A stretch of DNA of 49,404 bases, from the NCBI GenBank assembly GCA_004366385.1, contig SIRU01000060.1:1-49404 (forward strand), written 5' to 3'. Below the pieces are notes generated by a model, which was not told the DNA's origin, did no database searches, and worked only from the letters and a program-made list of their open reading frames with translations. This DNA comes from Actinomycetota bacterium. GTDB lineage: Bacteria > Actinomycetota > Thermoleophilia > Gaiellales > Gaiellaceae. The first letter of the stretch is position 1. Every line of letters starts with the position of its first letter. Of the stretch, positions 15,046 through 23,129 are shown piece after piece. A program made the position numbers and the translations under genes.

Positions 15046-15359
15046 GCTTCGACATGAACAAGATGCTCAAGCAGGCCCAGCAGATGCAGGCGGAGCTCGC
15101 GAAGGCGCAGGAGGAGGCGGCGACAGAGGTCGTCGAGGCCTCGGCGGGCGGCGGGATGGTGACCGTGAAGGCGAACGGCGCAGGAGACATCCTCTCGATC
15201 GACATCGATCCGAAGGCGATCGACCCGGACGACCCGGAGCTCCTCGCGGACATGGTGCTGGCTGCGGTGAACGAGGCGCTCCGCTCCTCGCGCGGGCTGA
15301 TGGAGTCGAAGATGTCCGGGCTCATCCCGGGCGACCTCGGCGGGCTCCTCGGCGGCTGA
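15042..15359 (+). CDS. ybaB: YbaB/EbfC family nucleoid-associated protein
   Basis: 105 residues. Small dimeric DNA-binding protein linked to recombination and replication. The helical N-terminus (FDMNKMLKQAQQMQAELAKA) and the core MVTVKANGAGDILSIDIDP followed by LLADMVLAAVNEAL match the family throughout. The ATG overlaps the dnaX stop (ATGA), a conserved dnaX-ybaB-recR arrangement. The Gly-rich tail PGDLGGLLGG is typical in actinobacteria. Confidence 0.95.
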   Translation: MSFDMNKMLKQAQQMQAELAKAQEEAATEVVEASAGGGMVTVKANGAGDILSIDIDPKAIDPDDPELLADMVLAAVNEALRSSRGLMESKMSGLIPGDLGGLLGG

Positions 15360-15377
15360 CACCAGGGTCGACAACAA

Positions 15378-15394
15378 CCAGGGTCAGACCCTGG
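15378..15394. repeat. Perfect 17-bp palindrome between ybaB and recR
   Basis: CCAGGGTC, a central A, then GACCCTGG. A half copy (CCAGGGTC) occurs at 15362. The centre TCAGA is shared with another palindrome at 30632-30644. Could be a dispersed mini-repeat, a weak terminator hairpin, or a protein site. Confidence 0.6.
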
Positions 15395-15463
15395 ACACGT
15401 CCGTTCGGGACAAGGACCCCGCCGACGGCGAGTCGCGCGAGGGCCATGTCCGAAGTGGACGGC

Positions 15464-15469
15464 TAGGCT
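15464..15469 (+). promoter_or_regulatory. -10 hexamer of a leaderless recR promoter
   Basis: TAGGCT ends 6 bases before the recR GTG at 15476. It suggests recR can be transcribed separately from dnaX-ybaB. Confidence 0.45.
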
Positions 15470-15475
15470 CATGTC

Positions 15476-16066
15476 GTGCTGAGCCCGGCTGTCGAGAACC
15501 TCGTGACGCAGCTTACGAAGCTGCCCGGGATCGGGCGCCGCAGCGCCCAGCGGCTGACGTTTCACCTCCTCTCCGCGCGGCCCGAGGATGCGCTCGAGCT
15601 CGCGCGGGCAATCGAGGACGTGAAGAGCCGCGTGCGTTTCTGCCGCGAGTGCGGGAACCTCACCGAGGAGGAGCTCTGCCCGATCTGCGCCGACCCGCGA
15701 CGCGACCGCACGGTCATCTGCGTCGTCGAGCAGCCAGTGGACGTCGTCTCCCTCGAGCGGACGGCCGAGTTCCGCGGGCTCTACCACGTCCTCGGAGGCG
15801 CGCTCTCGCCGATCGACGGCGTCGAGCCGTCCGACCTTCGCATCGCCGGCCTGCTCGCACGCATCGACGGCGGCGAGATCCAGGAGATCGTGCTCGCGAC
15901 GAACCCGACAATGACGGGCGAGGCGACCGCCGCGTACCTCGCCGACCGCCTCCGCGAACGCGTCCGCGTGACGCGTCTCGCGAGCGGCCTCCCCGTCGGC
16001 GGCGACCTCGAGTACGCAGACGAGGTCACGCTCGGCCGCGCGCTGGCGGGGCGTCGCGAGATGTAG
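15476..16066 (+). CDS. recR: Recombination mediator protein RecR
   Basis: 196 residues. Loads RecA with RecF/RecO at gaps. Helix-hairpin-helix [20 protein letters not shown], zinc finger [16 protein letters not shown], and TOPRIM domain beginning [17 protein letters not shown] with [16 protein letters not shown] and Walker-B-like [16 protein letters not shown]. Full length for the family. GTG start at 15476. Confidence 0.96.
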   Translation: MLSPAVENLVTQLTKLPGIGRRSAQRLTFHLLSARPEDALELARAIEDVKSRVRFCRECGNLTEEELCPICADPRRDRTVICVVEQPVDVVSLERTAEFRGLYHVLGGALSPIDGVEPSDLRIAGLLARIDGGEIQEIVLATNPTMTGEATAAYLADRLRERVRVTRLASGLPVGGDLEYADEVTLGRALAGRREM

Positions 16067-16292
16067 TCTCGGGCCGGTCTCGGGCCCGAGGAGGCTGTGG
16101 GCAGGTTGGCGCAGAACTGGCGCAGACTCGTGTCCCACGCGTGCACGGTTCGGGGGTACGCTCGACGCGGGTGGAGGGTGGTTCGAGATCCCCACCCAGG
16201 GTGGGGAATGCGCTGAACGTTTTCTCCGCAAAGTGCGTCCTTCTGGTTGCGCTCCCCCTTGCATCCGGTGAGCGCCGGCAATAGGTTGCAGC

Positions 16293-16330
16293 CACTGAAC
16301 CGGCGGGCCTTCGGGTCGGCCGGTTCAGTG
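16293..16330 (+). terminator. 12-bp perfect hairpin, recR terminator or asd attenuator
   Basis: CACTGAACCGGC (16293-16304) pairs perfectly with 16319-16330, loop 14 bases, followed by TTTGTGG. Only a short T-run, yet the stem is strong. It precedes the asd -10 box, so it most simply terminates read-through from recR. Confidence 0.65.
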
Positions 16331-16373
16331 TTTGTGGGGTCGTTCTGGGGCAGGGGTCGGTAACCGCCCTGCG

Positions 16374-16379
16374 TACACT
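16374..16379 (+). promoter_or_regulatory. -10 hexamer of a leaderless asd promoter
   Basis: TACACT ends 7 bases before the asd ATG at 16387, with no Shine-Dalgarno between. Same layout as dnaX, recR, recQ, lapA and pgsA. Confidence 0.55.
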
Positions 16380-16386
16380 CCCCGAG

Positions 16387-17328
16387 ATGGACGGACAGCC
16401 GCGGATCGGCGTCGTCGGCGCCACCGGAGCGGTCGGCCGCGTGACGCTCGAGCTCCTGCGCGAGCGCGGCCACGAGCGCGTGCGCGCGTTCGCGTCGGCG
16501 CGCTCGGCGGGAGCGACCCTCGACGGCCTCGAGGTCGAGGAGGCGACGCCCGAAGCCCTCTCGGCAGGCGATCTCGACGTCTGCCTGTTCTCAGTCGGTA
16601 CCGCAGCCAGCCGCGAGCTCGTCCCGCACGCGGTCGAGGGCGGCGCGCTCGTGGTCGACAAGTCTTCCGCCTACCGCCTCGCCGACGGCGTCCCGCTCGT
16701 CGTCCCGGAGGTGAACGGGGCCGCCGCCCGCGACCACGCAGGGGTCGTCGCGAACCCGAACTGCTCGTCGATCCCGCTCTCGCTCGTGCTCGCTCCGCTC
16801 CGCGACGCCGCCGGCCTCCGCCGCGCGCGCGTGGCCACGTACCAGTCCGTCTCCGGCGCCGGGAGCCAGGCGATGGAGAGGCTGCGCGCCGAGCCCTCCG
16901 ACGGCCACGACCTGCGCATGGACTGGACGTTCGACGGCGTCGAGTTCGACGAGGAGGAGAAGATCCGCCTCGAGACGCGCAAGATCCTCGGCGAGCCGGG
17001 GCTGCCGATCTCGGCGTCGTGCGTCCGTGTCCCCGTCCTGGTCGGGCACGCGGAGGCCGTCTGGGTCGAGACCGAGGAGCCTGTGTCGCCCGAGGACGCG
17101 GAGCGGATCCTCGGCGCGGCACCCGGGATCGAGCTCGAGCCCTTCCCGAGCCCCGGGAAGGCGGCGGGGGGCGACCACGCCCTCGTCGGCCGCATCCGCC
17201 GCGACCCGGCCGATCCGAGCGCGCTCGCGCTCTTCCTCGCCTGCGACAACCTGCGCAAGGGCGCTGCGCTGAACGCGATCCAGATCGTCGAGCTGCTGCT
17301 CGGCGAGCGCGACCGCGCCGCGGCATAA
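16387..17328 (+). CDS. asd: Aspartate-semialdehyde dehydrogenase
   Basis: NADPH-dependent reduction of aspartyl phosphate to aspartate semialdehyde, the branch step toward lysine/diaminopimelate, threonine and methionine. 313 residues. NADP fold IGVVGATGAVGRVTLELL, phosphate loop region DKSSAYR, catalytic Cys126 in NPNCSSIP, and the catalytic His in RVPVLVGHAEAV. C-terminus CDNLRKGAALNAIQIVELL is standard. Slightly shorter than the 330-340 residues usual. Stands alone; lysC is not nearby. Confidence 0.95.
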   Translation: MDGQPRIGVVGATGAVGRVTLELLRERGHERVRAFASARSAGATLDGLEVEEATPEALSAGDLDVCLFSVGTAASRELVPHAVEGGALVVDKSSAYRLADGVPLVVPEVNGAAARDHAGVVANPNCSSIPLSLVLAPLRDAAGLRRARVATYQSVSGAGSQAMERLRAEPSDGHDLRMDWTFDGVEFDEEEKIRLETRKILGEPGLPISASCVRVPVLVGHAEAVWVETEEPVSPEDAERILGAAPGIELEPFPSPGKAAGGDHALVGRIRRDPADPSALALFLACDNLRKGAALNAIQIVELLLGERDRAAA

Positions 17329-17429
17329 GGCGCCACGAGCGGCCGAGCAGGCCGACGGTCACGGCCCCGTTCCGCCTTCGAAGCACGGATAGATGGATGC
17401 CGCGATGCGACGGTTGCGCCAGGTGTCCG

Positions 17430-18053
17430 TCACGGCCCTGGCGGCGCGGGTGCCGGCGTCGGGTTGAGCACCTCCTGCACCTTCCGGAGCATCCTCTGCC
17501 GCGCGCTCTCCTCGACCGGGACGAGACCGCCCAGCTCGAGCCGAGCGAGCTCGATCCGCCCCACCGAGCGCAAGGTACGGAACCCGAAGTCGGCGAGGAA
17601 GTCGCGCGGGAAGATCGTCCTGTGGACGAGCAGGCGCTCCGAGGAGGGGACGTGCTCGCGGTAGCGGTAGGCGAACGCCTCGAGCGCGGCGGCGCCCTTG
17701 TCGCGCGCCTCGCCGATCGCCGCGAGGAAGAGCGACTGCTCGACCCACGGCTGCGAGTCGGTGACGAGGTACGCGCACGTCACCAGCACGGCGTCGTCCG
17801 ACGGCGGGCCGGCCGGGAGGTCGGCGGCGCGCGGGAAGAGCCCGGAGGGCCCGTACTGCATCGAGCCGAGCACGCGGCCGTCGTCGTCGCGGTAGATCGT
17901 CCCCCACGCGCCCCACTCGTCCTCCGCCTGCTCGATCCACTTGCGCTTGTCGGGCTCGCGGTTCCCCCGCGACTGCCACCACACACAGCTCTGGCAGACC
18001 GACGGGGTGCTCTCGAGTGTGGCGCTCGTCAGTCCGCCGAGGCGCGGCGTCAT
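17430..18053 (-). CDS. GNAT-like acetyltransferase with CxxC start
   Basis: 207 residues. After the N-terminus comes CQSCVWWQS, a motif that begins an actinobacterial GNAT family. Further family features: EWGAWGTIYRDDDGRVLGSM, the DDAVLVTCAYLVTD strand, and the end IFPRDFLADFGFRTLR, close to Streptomyces homologues that I recall. The acetyl-CoA loop is degenerate, so activity is uncertain. The ATG at 18053 overlaps the upstream Asp23 stop (ATGA). A Pro-rich tail NPTPAPAPPGP ends the protein. Substrate unknown. Confidence 0.7.
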   Translation of the reverse strand: MTPRLGGLTSATLESTPSVCQSCVWWQSRGNREPDKRKWIEQAEDEWGAWGTIYRDDDGRVLGSMQYGPSGLFPRAADLPAGPPSDDAVLVTCAYLVTDSQPWVEQSLFLAAIGEARDKGAAALEAFAYRYREHVPSSERLLVHRTIFPRDFLADFGFRTLRSVGRIELARLELGGLVPVEESARQRMLRKVQEVLNPTPAPAPPGP

Positions 18054-18361
18054 CGCTTCGGCGGAGGTGCGCCGACCGCGTCGAAGACGACGTCCACCGA
18101 GGCCGGTTTCACGCTCGCCATCCGCGCGAGGTACTCCGACACGCGCTGCTGCACCTCGGCTCCGACCTCGGCGGCGCTGCGGCCCCAGGCGAGCTCGAGG
18201 CTCAACCCGACGGAGAGCGCGTCCTCGTCCCCGGAGATCTCGACTGCCTTCCCGCGCTGCAGGGGGCCTTCGGCGAGCCCCGCGACCCCGTCGACCTCCC
18301 GGGCCGCGTCGCCCGCGTAACGGGCGAGGACGTCGAGCGCGATCAAGGGCGACTCCGTCAT
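18050..18361 (-). CDS. Asp23/Gls24 family envelope stress protein
   Basis: 103 residues. Pattern of the Asp23 (DUF322) family: IALDVLARYAGDAAREVDGV at the start, a central SVGLSLELAWGRSAAEVGAE strand-helix, and VKPASVDVVFDAV near the end. In Firmicutes, related proteins coat the membrane near cell-wall stress; in actinobacteria they are small and often near metallophosphoesterases or other small genes. Coupled by 4-base overlaps at both ends to the GNAT and metallophosphoesterase genes. Confidence 0.75.
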   Translation of the reverse strand: MTESPLIALDVLARYAGDAAREVDGVAGLAEGPLQRGKAVEISGDEDALSVGLSLELAWGRSAAEVGAEVQQRVSEYLARMASVKPASVDVVFDAVGAPPPKR

Positions 18362-19182
18362 CGGCCCGATCGTACAACCAGCTCGGTGACCTCGGGTCGA
18401 GCGAAGAAGCGGAACGGGACGAACGTCGTGCCGACGCCCGGCGAGACGTGCTGCACGGTAGCCCCGCGCCGGAAGATCCCCTCCGCGTGCCGGACGCGCG
18501 GGTGCGCGAGGCGGATCTTGCGGCCCGGGAGCGGGATCGCGATCTGCCCCGCGTGCAGGTGCCCCGAGAGCACGAGGTGGAACGCGCCGGCGGGCATGCG
18601 GCGCACGATCCCCGGGAAGTGGCAGAGCAGGATGCGGAGCGCGGCGTCCGAGTCGGCGAGCTCCGCAGGCCGAGCCTCCCGGCGCGCGTACGTCCGCGGC
18701 TCGACGCCGACGAGCTGCACCGGGAGACCGCGCACCTCGACCACCGCCGCCTCGTCCGCGAGCAGCGTCACGCCCTCGATCCCGGCGAAGACCTCGGGGT
18801 CGATCAGCTGCGAGAAGGGGTCGCGGCTGTCCGCGAAGTCGTGGTTCCCGAGCACGACGACGCACTCGCCGAGCTGTGCGAGGAGCCGCTCGAGCAGCGG
18901 GACGCCGCGGCGCCGCGAGACGAGGTCGCCCGTGACGCAGACGAGGTCGGGCTTCCGCTCTGCGACCCAGGCGACGGCCTTCTCGGCGGCGCGCGTCCCG
19001 CGCGAGGGCACGCCCAGGTGGAGGTCGGAGAGGTGCGCGACCCGCACGCCGTCCAGCTCCGCGGCGACGCCTTCGAGCTCGACCTCGAGCACCCGCGTCC
19101 GCAGCCAGCCCGCTTCGAACCAGCCCCACGCGAGCGCAGCAGCGCCCGCCGCGAGCAGGAGCACGAGCGCCCAGGTCAGCAC
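18358..19182 (-). CDS. Membrane-anchored metallophosphoesterase
   Basis: 274 residues. One N-terminal membrane segment (WALVLLLAAGAAALAWGWF), then a calcineurin-like phosphoesterase with the full metal set: HLSDLHLG, VTGDLVS, VLGNHDF, the LLCHFPG His and GHLHAGQ. This is the YkuE/YaeI type, which acts on membrane lipid or undecaprenyl/lipid-A-type phosphoesters in other bacteria; the substrate here is not known. First gene of the three-gene minus-strand run. Two palindromes lie upstream at 19193 and 19319. Confidence 0.88.
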   Translation of the reverse strand: MLTWALVLLLAAGAAALAWGWFEAGWLRTRVLEVELEGVAAELDGVRVAHLSDLHLGVPSRGTRAAEKAVAWVAERKPDLVCVTGDLVSRRRGVPLLERLLAQLGECVVVLGNHDFADSRDPFSQLIDPEVFAGIEGVTLLADEAAVVEVRGLPVQLVGVEPRTYARREARPAELADSDAALRILLCHFPGIVRRMPAGAFHLVLSGHLHAGQIAIPLPGRKIRLAHPRVRHAEGIFRRGATVQHVSPGVGTTFVPFRFFARPEVTELVVRSGR

Positions 19183-19192
19183 GGCCGTCGCC

Positions 19193-19215
19193 CCAAGTTA
19201 CAACTTGCAACTTGG
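19193..19215. repeat. 23-bp palindromic box, copy 1
   Basis: Reads CCAAGTT-A-CAACTTG-C-AACTTGG, an inverted repeat with one mismatched pair, much richer in A/T than its surroundings. It lies 11 bases upstream of the metallophosphoesterase start and is followed by GCGTCCCTC. A like element occurs 126 bp away. Confidence 0.75.
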
Positions 19216-19318
19216 CGTCCCTCTCGACCACGTCCGTCCGGGCCGGTGGTCGAGCCCGGATGCCTGTAGCGGCGGGTCTCGTCCGACCCGAGCCGAGCGC
19301 CGGTGCCGGCGTTCCGAG

Positions 19319-19341
19319 CCAAGTTACAACTTGTAACTAGG
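19319..19341. repeat. 23-bp palindromic box, copy 2
   Basis: Reads CCAAGTTACAACTTG then TAACTAGG; the core AGTTACAA-C-TTGTAACT is a perfect palindrome. It is followed by TGTCTCCCTC, like copy 1, so the repeat extends somewhat beyond 23 bp. It lies between the end of the succinate dehydrogenase operon (19397) and copy 1. Confidence 0.75.
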
Positions 19342-19396
19342 TGTCTCCCTCGCACACGCCCCGCCCTGGCGCCGCGCCGGAACGGGACGGGTCCGC

Positions 19397-20281
19397 TCAG
19401 ACGGCCAGCTTGTCCGTGACCGGTGCGACGGAGACGACGTGGCGCTTGAACTTCAGCTCCGAGTCGGCGAGGCCGGCGGCGACGCCGACCAGCTGCGAGA
19501 GGTGCAGGATCGGCAGCTGGAAGTCCTTGCCCGTCTGCGCCTTCAGCTTCGACTGCCAGGCGTCCAGCGAGAGGTGGCAGAGCGGGCACGGCGTCACCAT
19601 CGCGTCCGCACCGGCCTCCTTCGCCTGCTCGATCGGCTGGATGAGCTCGGCGAGCGCGGTCTCCTCGCGCGCCTGGATGATCGGGAAGCCGCAGCACTTG
19701 ATCTTCGCCGGGTAGTCGATCGCCTCGCCGCCGCACGCCTCGATGATGCGCTCGAGCGACGAGGGCCGGTCGGGGTCCTCGAAGCCGAGGAGCTTCGACG
19801 GGCGCAGGATCTGGCAGCCGTAGAAGGGCGCGATCTTGAGCCCCTTGAGCCCACGGTGCGCGGCGCCCTTCAGCAGCTCGTAGCCCTCGCCCGCAGCGAC
19901 GAGCCAGAGGAAGTGCATGACCTCCACACCGCCCGAGTACGCCGGCACGCCGACCTTCGTCAGGTTCCGGTTCACGCGCTCGAGCAGCGCCGGGTCGCCC
20001 TGGAGCGCGTGGTTGGCCTGCCGGAGGTTGAGCGTGCAGACGTTGCAGACCGTCATGAGCGTGTCCGCGCCCGTCTCCTCGGCGTAGGCGAGGATGCGCG
20101 CGTTGAGGTGCAGGTAGTAGTCCGGCTCGGCCTCGTGGATGTCGCCGGCGCCGCAGCAGGTGACAGCCTCGAGCTCGATCAGCTCGAGCCCGACCTTCGG
20201 CGCCAGCGCCTGCGTGGAGATGTCGAGCTCCTTCGCCGAGAGCGACGCGAGGCAGCCCTTGTAGTACGCGACCGTCCTCAC
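19397..20281 (-). CDS. CCG-domain (HdrB/SdhE-like) subunit of succinate dehydrogenase
   Basis: 294 residues with two cysteine-rich CCG domains: first GC at residue 9-10, CCGAG, CNVC; second YGC, KCCGFP, CPLC. Such domains bind unusual 4Fe-4S clusters in heterodisulfide reductase HdrB and in the E subunit of Sdh/Mfr enzymes from Sulfolobus and Campylobacter. No transmembrane segment. It follows sdhA-sdhB with 4-base overlap (20278-20281), so it most likely replaces the usual membrane anchor SdhC/SdhD. An independent heterodisulfide reductase role is less likely because HdrA/C are absent. Confidence 0.9.
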   Translation of the reverse strand: MRTVAYYKGCLASLSAKELDISTQALAPKVGLELIELEAVTCCGAGDIHEAEPDYYLHLNARILAYAEETGADTLMTVCNVCTLNLRQANHALQGDPALLERVNRNLTKVGVPAYSGGVEVMHFLWLVAAGEGYELLKGAAHRGLKGLKIAPFYGCQILRPSKLLGFEDPDRPSSLERIIEACGGEAIDYPAKIKCCGFPIIQAREETALAELIQPIEQAKEAGADAMVTPCPLCHLSLDAWQSKLKAQTGKDFQLPILHLSQLVGVAAGLADSELKFKRHVVSVAPVTDKLAV

Positions 20282-21384
20282 TCCGAACCTCCTCCGTCGC
20301 TCGACTCCTCACCGGGCAGGTACGGCTTCGGGAACGACCCCTCGCCGTACGGCCCCCGCTCCGCCGCCTCGCCGTGGCCGTCCTCGTGCTCGAGCCGCCC
20401 GAGAGCGTGCTCGAGCTGGACGATCCCGTCGTAGCCGTCCTCGCCCTCGTGCTGCACGAGGTCGTAGAGCGCGCGCGCCTCGCCGACGTGCTCGGCGACG
20501 TGCGGGGGAAACGGCGGCGGCACCTTGCCGTGCCGAAGGAGGCCCATTGCGAACTTGACCTCCTTCAGCGACTTCACGATGCCCTGCGTCTTCGGCACCA
20601 GCTCCGTCTCGCGCAGCCAGCCCGTCGTCTTGGCGGAGGTGACGAACCACTTCGCGTGCTTGGCGCCCATGTCGGAGTCGATGCCCTCCTTCATCGCCTC
20701 GGCGCCGAGCTTGGCGATCGCGTCGCGCGGGTCGACGCCCTTCGGGCAGCGCTCGTTGCAGAAGTAGCAGCGCGTGCAGTCCCAGATCCCGTGCGGCTCG
20801 GAGTACGCCTGGAGCCGCTCGACCGTCGCCTGGTCGCGCGCGTCGCCGACGAAGCGCATCCCCTTCGCGAGCGCGGCCGGGCCGAGGAAGTCCGGATCCG
20901 CTTCCATCGAGTTGCACTCCGACACGCAGCAGCCGCACATGATGCAGAGCGACTCCTTGTGAATCGCGTTCATCTGCGGCTGCGAGACGACGTGCTCCTG
21001 TTCGCCGGGGTCGGAGAAGCCGGGCTCGAGCCACGGCGTGACCGCGCGGATCTTCCCCCAGAACGGCGCCATGTCGACGACGAGGTCCTTGACGATCGGG
21101 AGGTTCCCCATCGCCGAGATCACCGGGACGTGGCCGGCCTGCGCGACGTCGTGCATGCGCACCTGGCAGGCGAGCACCGCCGCGCCGTCCATGCGCATCC
21201 CGCAGGATCCGCAGATCATCATCCGGCAGCTCTTGCGGTAGGCGAGCGTGCCGTCGAGGCGGTCCTTGACGATGTCGAGGCAGTCGAGGAGGGTCGCCTC
21301 CTCGGGCGCGTCGATCTCGTACTCGCGCAGCGCGCGCTCGCCCTTCTCCGCGTCGAAGCGCCAGATCTTGAGCGCGACCTGCAT
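20278..21384 (-). CDS. sdhB: Succinate dehydrogenase/fumarate reductase iron-sulfur subunit
   Basis: 368 residues, longer than the usual 230-250. 2Fe-2S ligands in CRMMICGSCGM plus LACQ; 4Fe-4S/3Fe-4S ligands in CIMCGCCVSEC and CTRCYFCNERCPKG. The C-terminal ~120 residues are an acidic extension (EHVGEARALYDLVQHEGEDG, DGHGEAAERG) with no recognised domain. It passes electrons from SdhA to the CCG subunit. The ATG at 21384 shares a base with the sdhA stop (TGATG); a GTG/ATG 27 bases upstream is in the sdhA frame region and less likely. Confidence 0.93.
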   Translation of the reverse strand: MQVALKIWRFDAEKGERALREYEIDAPEEATLLDCLDIVKDRLDGTLAYRKSCRMMICGSCGMRMDGAAVLACQVRMHDVAQAGHVPVISAMGNLPIVKDLVVDMAPFWGKIRAVTPWLEPGFSDPGEQEHVVSQPQMNAIHKESLCIMCGCCVSECNSMEADPDFLGPAALAKGMRFVGDARDQATVERLQAYSEPHGIWDCTRCYFCNERCPKGVDPRDAIAKLGAEAMKEGIDSDMGAKHAKWFVTSAKTTGWLRETELVPKTQGIVKSLKEVKFAMGLLRHGKVPPPFPPHVAEHVGEARALYDLVQHEGEDGYDGIVQLEHALGRLEHEDGHGEAAERGPYGEGSFPKPYLPGEESSDGGGSE

Positions 21385-23084
21385 CAGTACGACCTCACCT
21401 CCGGCTGCCACTTCGTCATCCGCACCTCCTCGGAGGAGAGCTCGGGGCCGCCGTCACGCCAGCGGCTGACCGAGTGCTTGAGGAACCGCTCGTCGTCGCG
21501 CTCGGGGAAGTCCGAGGGGCGCGAGTGCGCGCCGCGGCTCTCCTCGCGCGCGAGCCCGGCCTGCACCATCACCCACGCGAGGTCGAGCATGTAGCCGAGC
21601 TCGATCGCCTGCGTGAGGTCGGTGTTGAAGACCTCGCCCTTGTCCTCCACGACGACGTGCTCGTAGCGCTCGCGCAGGCCCTGGATGAGCTCGAGCTGCC
21701 GCTCCATCCGCTCCGGGTAGCGGAAGACGCCGAAGTTCTCGAGCATCGAGGAGCCGAGCTCGTCGCGGATCTTCCACGGCCGCTCGCCGTCCTTCCGCCC
21801 GAGCAGCGCGCCGAGCTCGCGCTCCGCGTCCGCGAGCGGCGCGTCGGAGACCGACGGCGGGCCCGCGCGAGCGAGCGCGGCCTTGGCGGCGGCGCGGCCG
21901 GCGCGGCGTCCGAAGGTGATCGTCTCCATCAGCGAGTTCCCGCCGAGCCGGTTCGCGCCGTGCACGGAGACGCACGCGACCTCCCCCGCTGCGTACAGGC
22001 CGGGGAGCTCGGTCTCGCCCCAGTTGCCCGTGGCCACGCCGCCCATGTGGTAGTGGGCCCCCGGGCGCACGGGGATCGGGTCGAAGATCGGGTCGACGCC
22101 CGCGAAGGTCATGGCGAGCTCGCGCGAGCCGGGCAGCCGAGTGAGGATCCGCTCAGGGCCGAGATGGCGGAGGTCGAGGAGGACGGAGCCGCTGACCCCG
22201 CGCCCCGCCTCGATCTCGGTCGTCTCCGAGCGGGAGACGACGTCGCGCGACGCGAGCTCCATCGCGTTCGGCGCGTAGTGCGCCATGAACCGCTCGCCGG
22301 TGGCGTTCAGCAGGAAGCCGCCCTCGCCGCGGCAGCCCTCGGTGATGAGGACGCCGCTCGGGTAGAGCGTCGTCGGGTGGAACTGCATGAACTCCATGTC
22401 CTTCAGCGGGAGGCCGGCGCGCAGCGCCATCGCCATCCCGTCGCCGTTGCAGGCGTACGCGTTCGTGGTCGCGCGGTAGATGCGGCCCATGCCGCCGGTC
22501 GCGAGCACGATCGACGAGCCGGTGACGAGCCGGAGACCGCCCTTCACGAGATCCCAGGCGATCACGCCGACGCAACGCCCGTCCTCCTCGACGAGCTGCC
22601 AGCCGAAGAGCTCCTCGTACACGGTCAGCGGCCCGCTCGCCTGCCGCTTCATGAGCTGCTCGTAGAGCACGTGGATGAGCACGTGGCCGGTGATGTCCGC
22701 GGAGAACACCGTGCGCGGAGAGCCCGCGGCGCCGAAGGGCCGCTGCGCAAGCCTCCCCTCCTCGTCCCGCGAGAAGACGCAGCCCCAGTGCTCGAGCTGG
22801 TAGATGTCGCCGGGCGCCTCGTTCGCGAGGATCTCGATCGCGTCCTGGTCTCCCAGGTAGTCGGAGCCCTTCACGGTGTCGAACGCGTGGGTCTCGGGGG
22901 AGTCGTCGGCGGCGTTCCCGAGGGCCGCGTTGATGCCGCCTTCGGCCGCGCCGGAGTGGCTGCGGGTCGGGTGCAGCTTGGAGACGACGCCGACGTCCGC
23001 GCCGGCGTCGACGGCCTCGATCGCGGCCCGCATCCCCGCGCAACCCGCCCCGACGACGACGACGTCGTGGGCGGCGGTCTCCAT
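21384..23084 (-). CDS. sdhA: Succinate dehydrogenase/fumarate reductase flavoprotein subunit
   Basis: 566 residues. Oxidises succinate with covalent FAD. FAD fold DVVVVGAGCAGMRAAIEA; the flavin-linking His sits in HPTRSHSGAAEGGINAALGN; HPTTLYPSGVLITEGCRGEGG and the catalytic Arg/His region RPGAHYHMGGV are intact; C-terminal capping helices end with the SRGAHSRPDFPERDD type motif. Part of a sdhA-sdhB-CCG operon without hydrophobic SdhC/D genes, which marks the non-classical class. It likely couples the TCA cycle to quinone. Confidence 0.96.
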   Translation of the reverse strand: METAAHDVVVVGAGCAGMRAAIEAVDAGADVGVVSKLHPTRSHSGAAEGGINAALGNAADDSPETHAFDTVKGSDYLGDQDAIEILANEAPGDIYQLEHWGCVFSRDEEGRLAQRPFGAAGSPRTVFSADITGHVLIHVLYEQLMKRQASGPLTVYEELFGWQLVEEDGRCVGVIAWDLVKGGLRLVTGSSIVLATGGMGRIYRATTNAYACNGDGMAMALRAGLPLKDMEFMQFHPTTLYPSGVLITEGCRGEGGFLLNATGERFMAHYAPNAMELASRDVVSRSETTEIEAGRGVSGSVLLDLRHLGPERILTRLPGSRELAMTFAGVDPIFDPIPVRPGAHYHMGGVATGNWGETELPGLYAAGEVACVSVHGANRLGGNSLMETITFGRRAGRAAAKAALARAGPPSVSDAPLADAERELGALLGRKDGERPWKIRDELGSSMLENFGVFRYPERMERQLELIQGLRERYEHVVVEDKGEVFNTDLTQAIELGYMLDLAWVMVQAGLAREESRGAHSRPSDFPERDDERFLKHSVSRWRDGGPELSSEEVRMTKWQPEVRSY

Positions 23085-23129
23085 GGCGAGGACGCTACCT
23101 GATCACGAGGCGCGATCGGCCGTCGACCG

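Larger units (their letters stand above)
16067..16386. other. 320-bp intergenic region between recR and asd
   Basis: No coding frame. It holds a CCCCACC/GGTGGGG hairpin at 16190-16206, a long terminator-like hairpin at 16293-16330, and the asd -10 box at 16374. The GC content around 16215-16285 is lower than elsewhere. A known riboswitch is not recognised. Confidence 0.5.

Noticed and set aside
19193-19341. The two palindromes as rho-independent terminators of the sdh operon
   Set aside because: Stems are A/T-rich, no U-tract follows and two nearly equal copies 126 bp apart are unusual for terminators; operator or repeat fits better.
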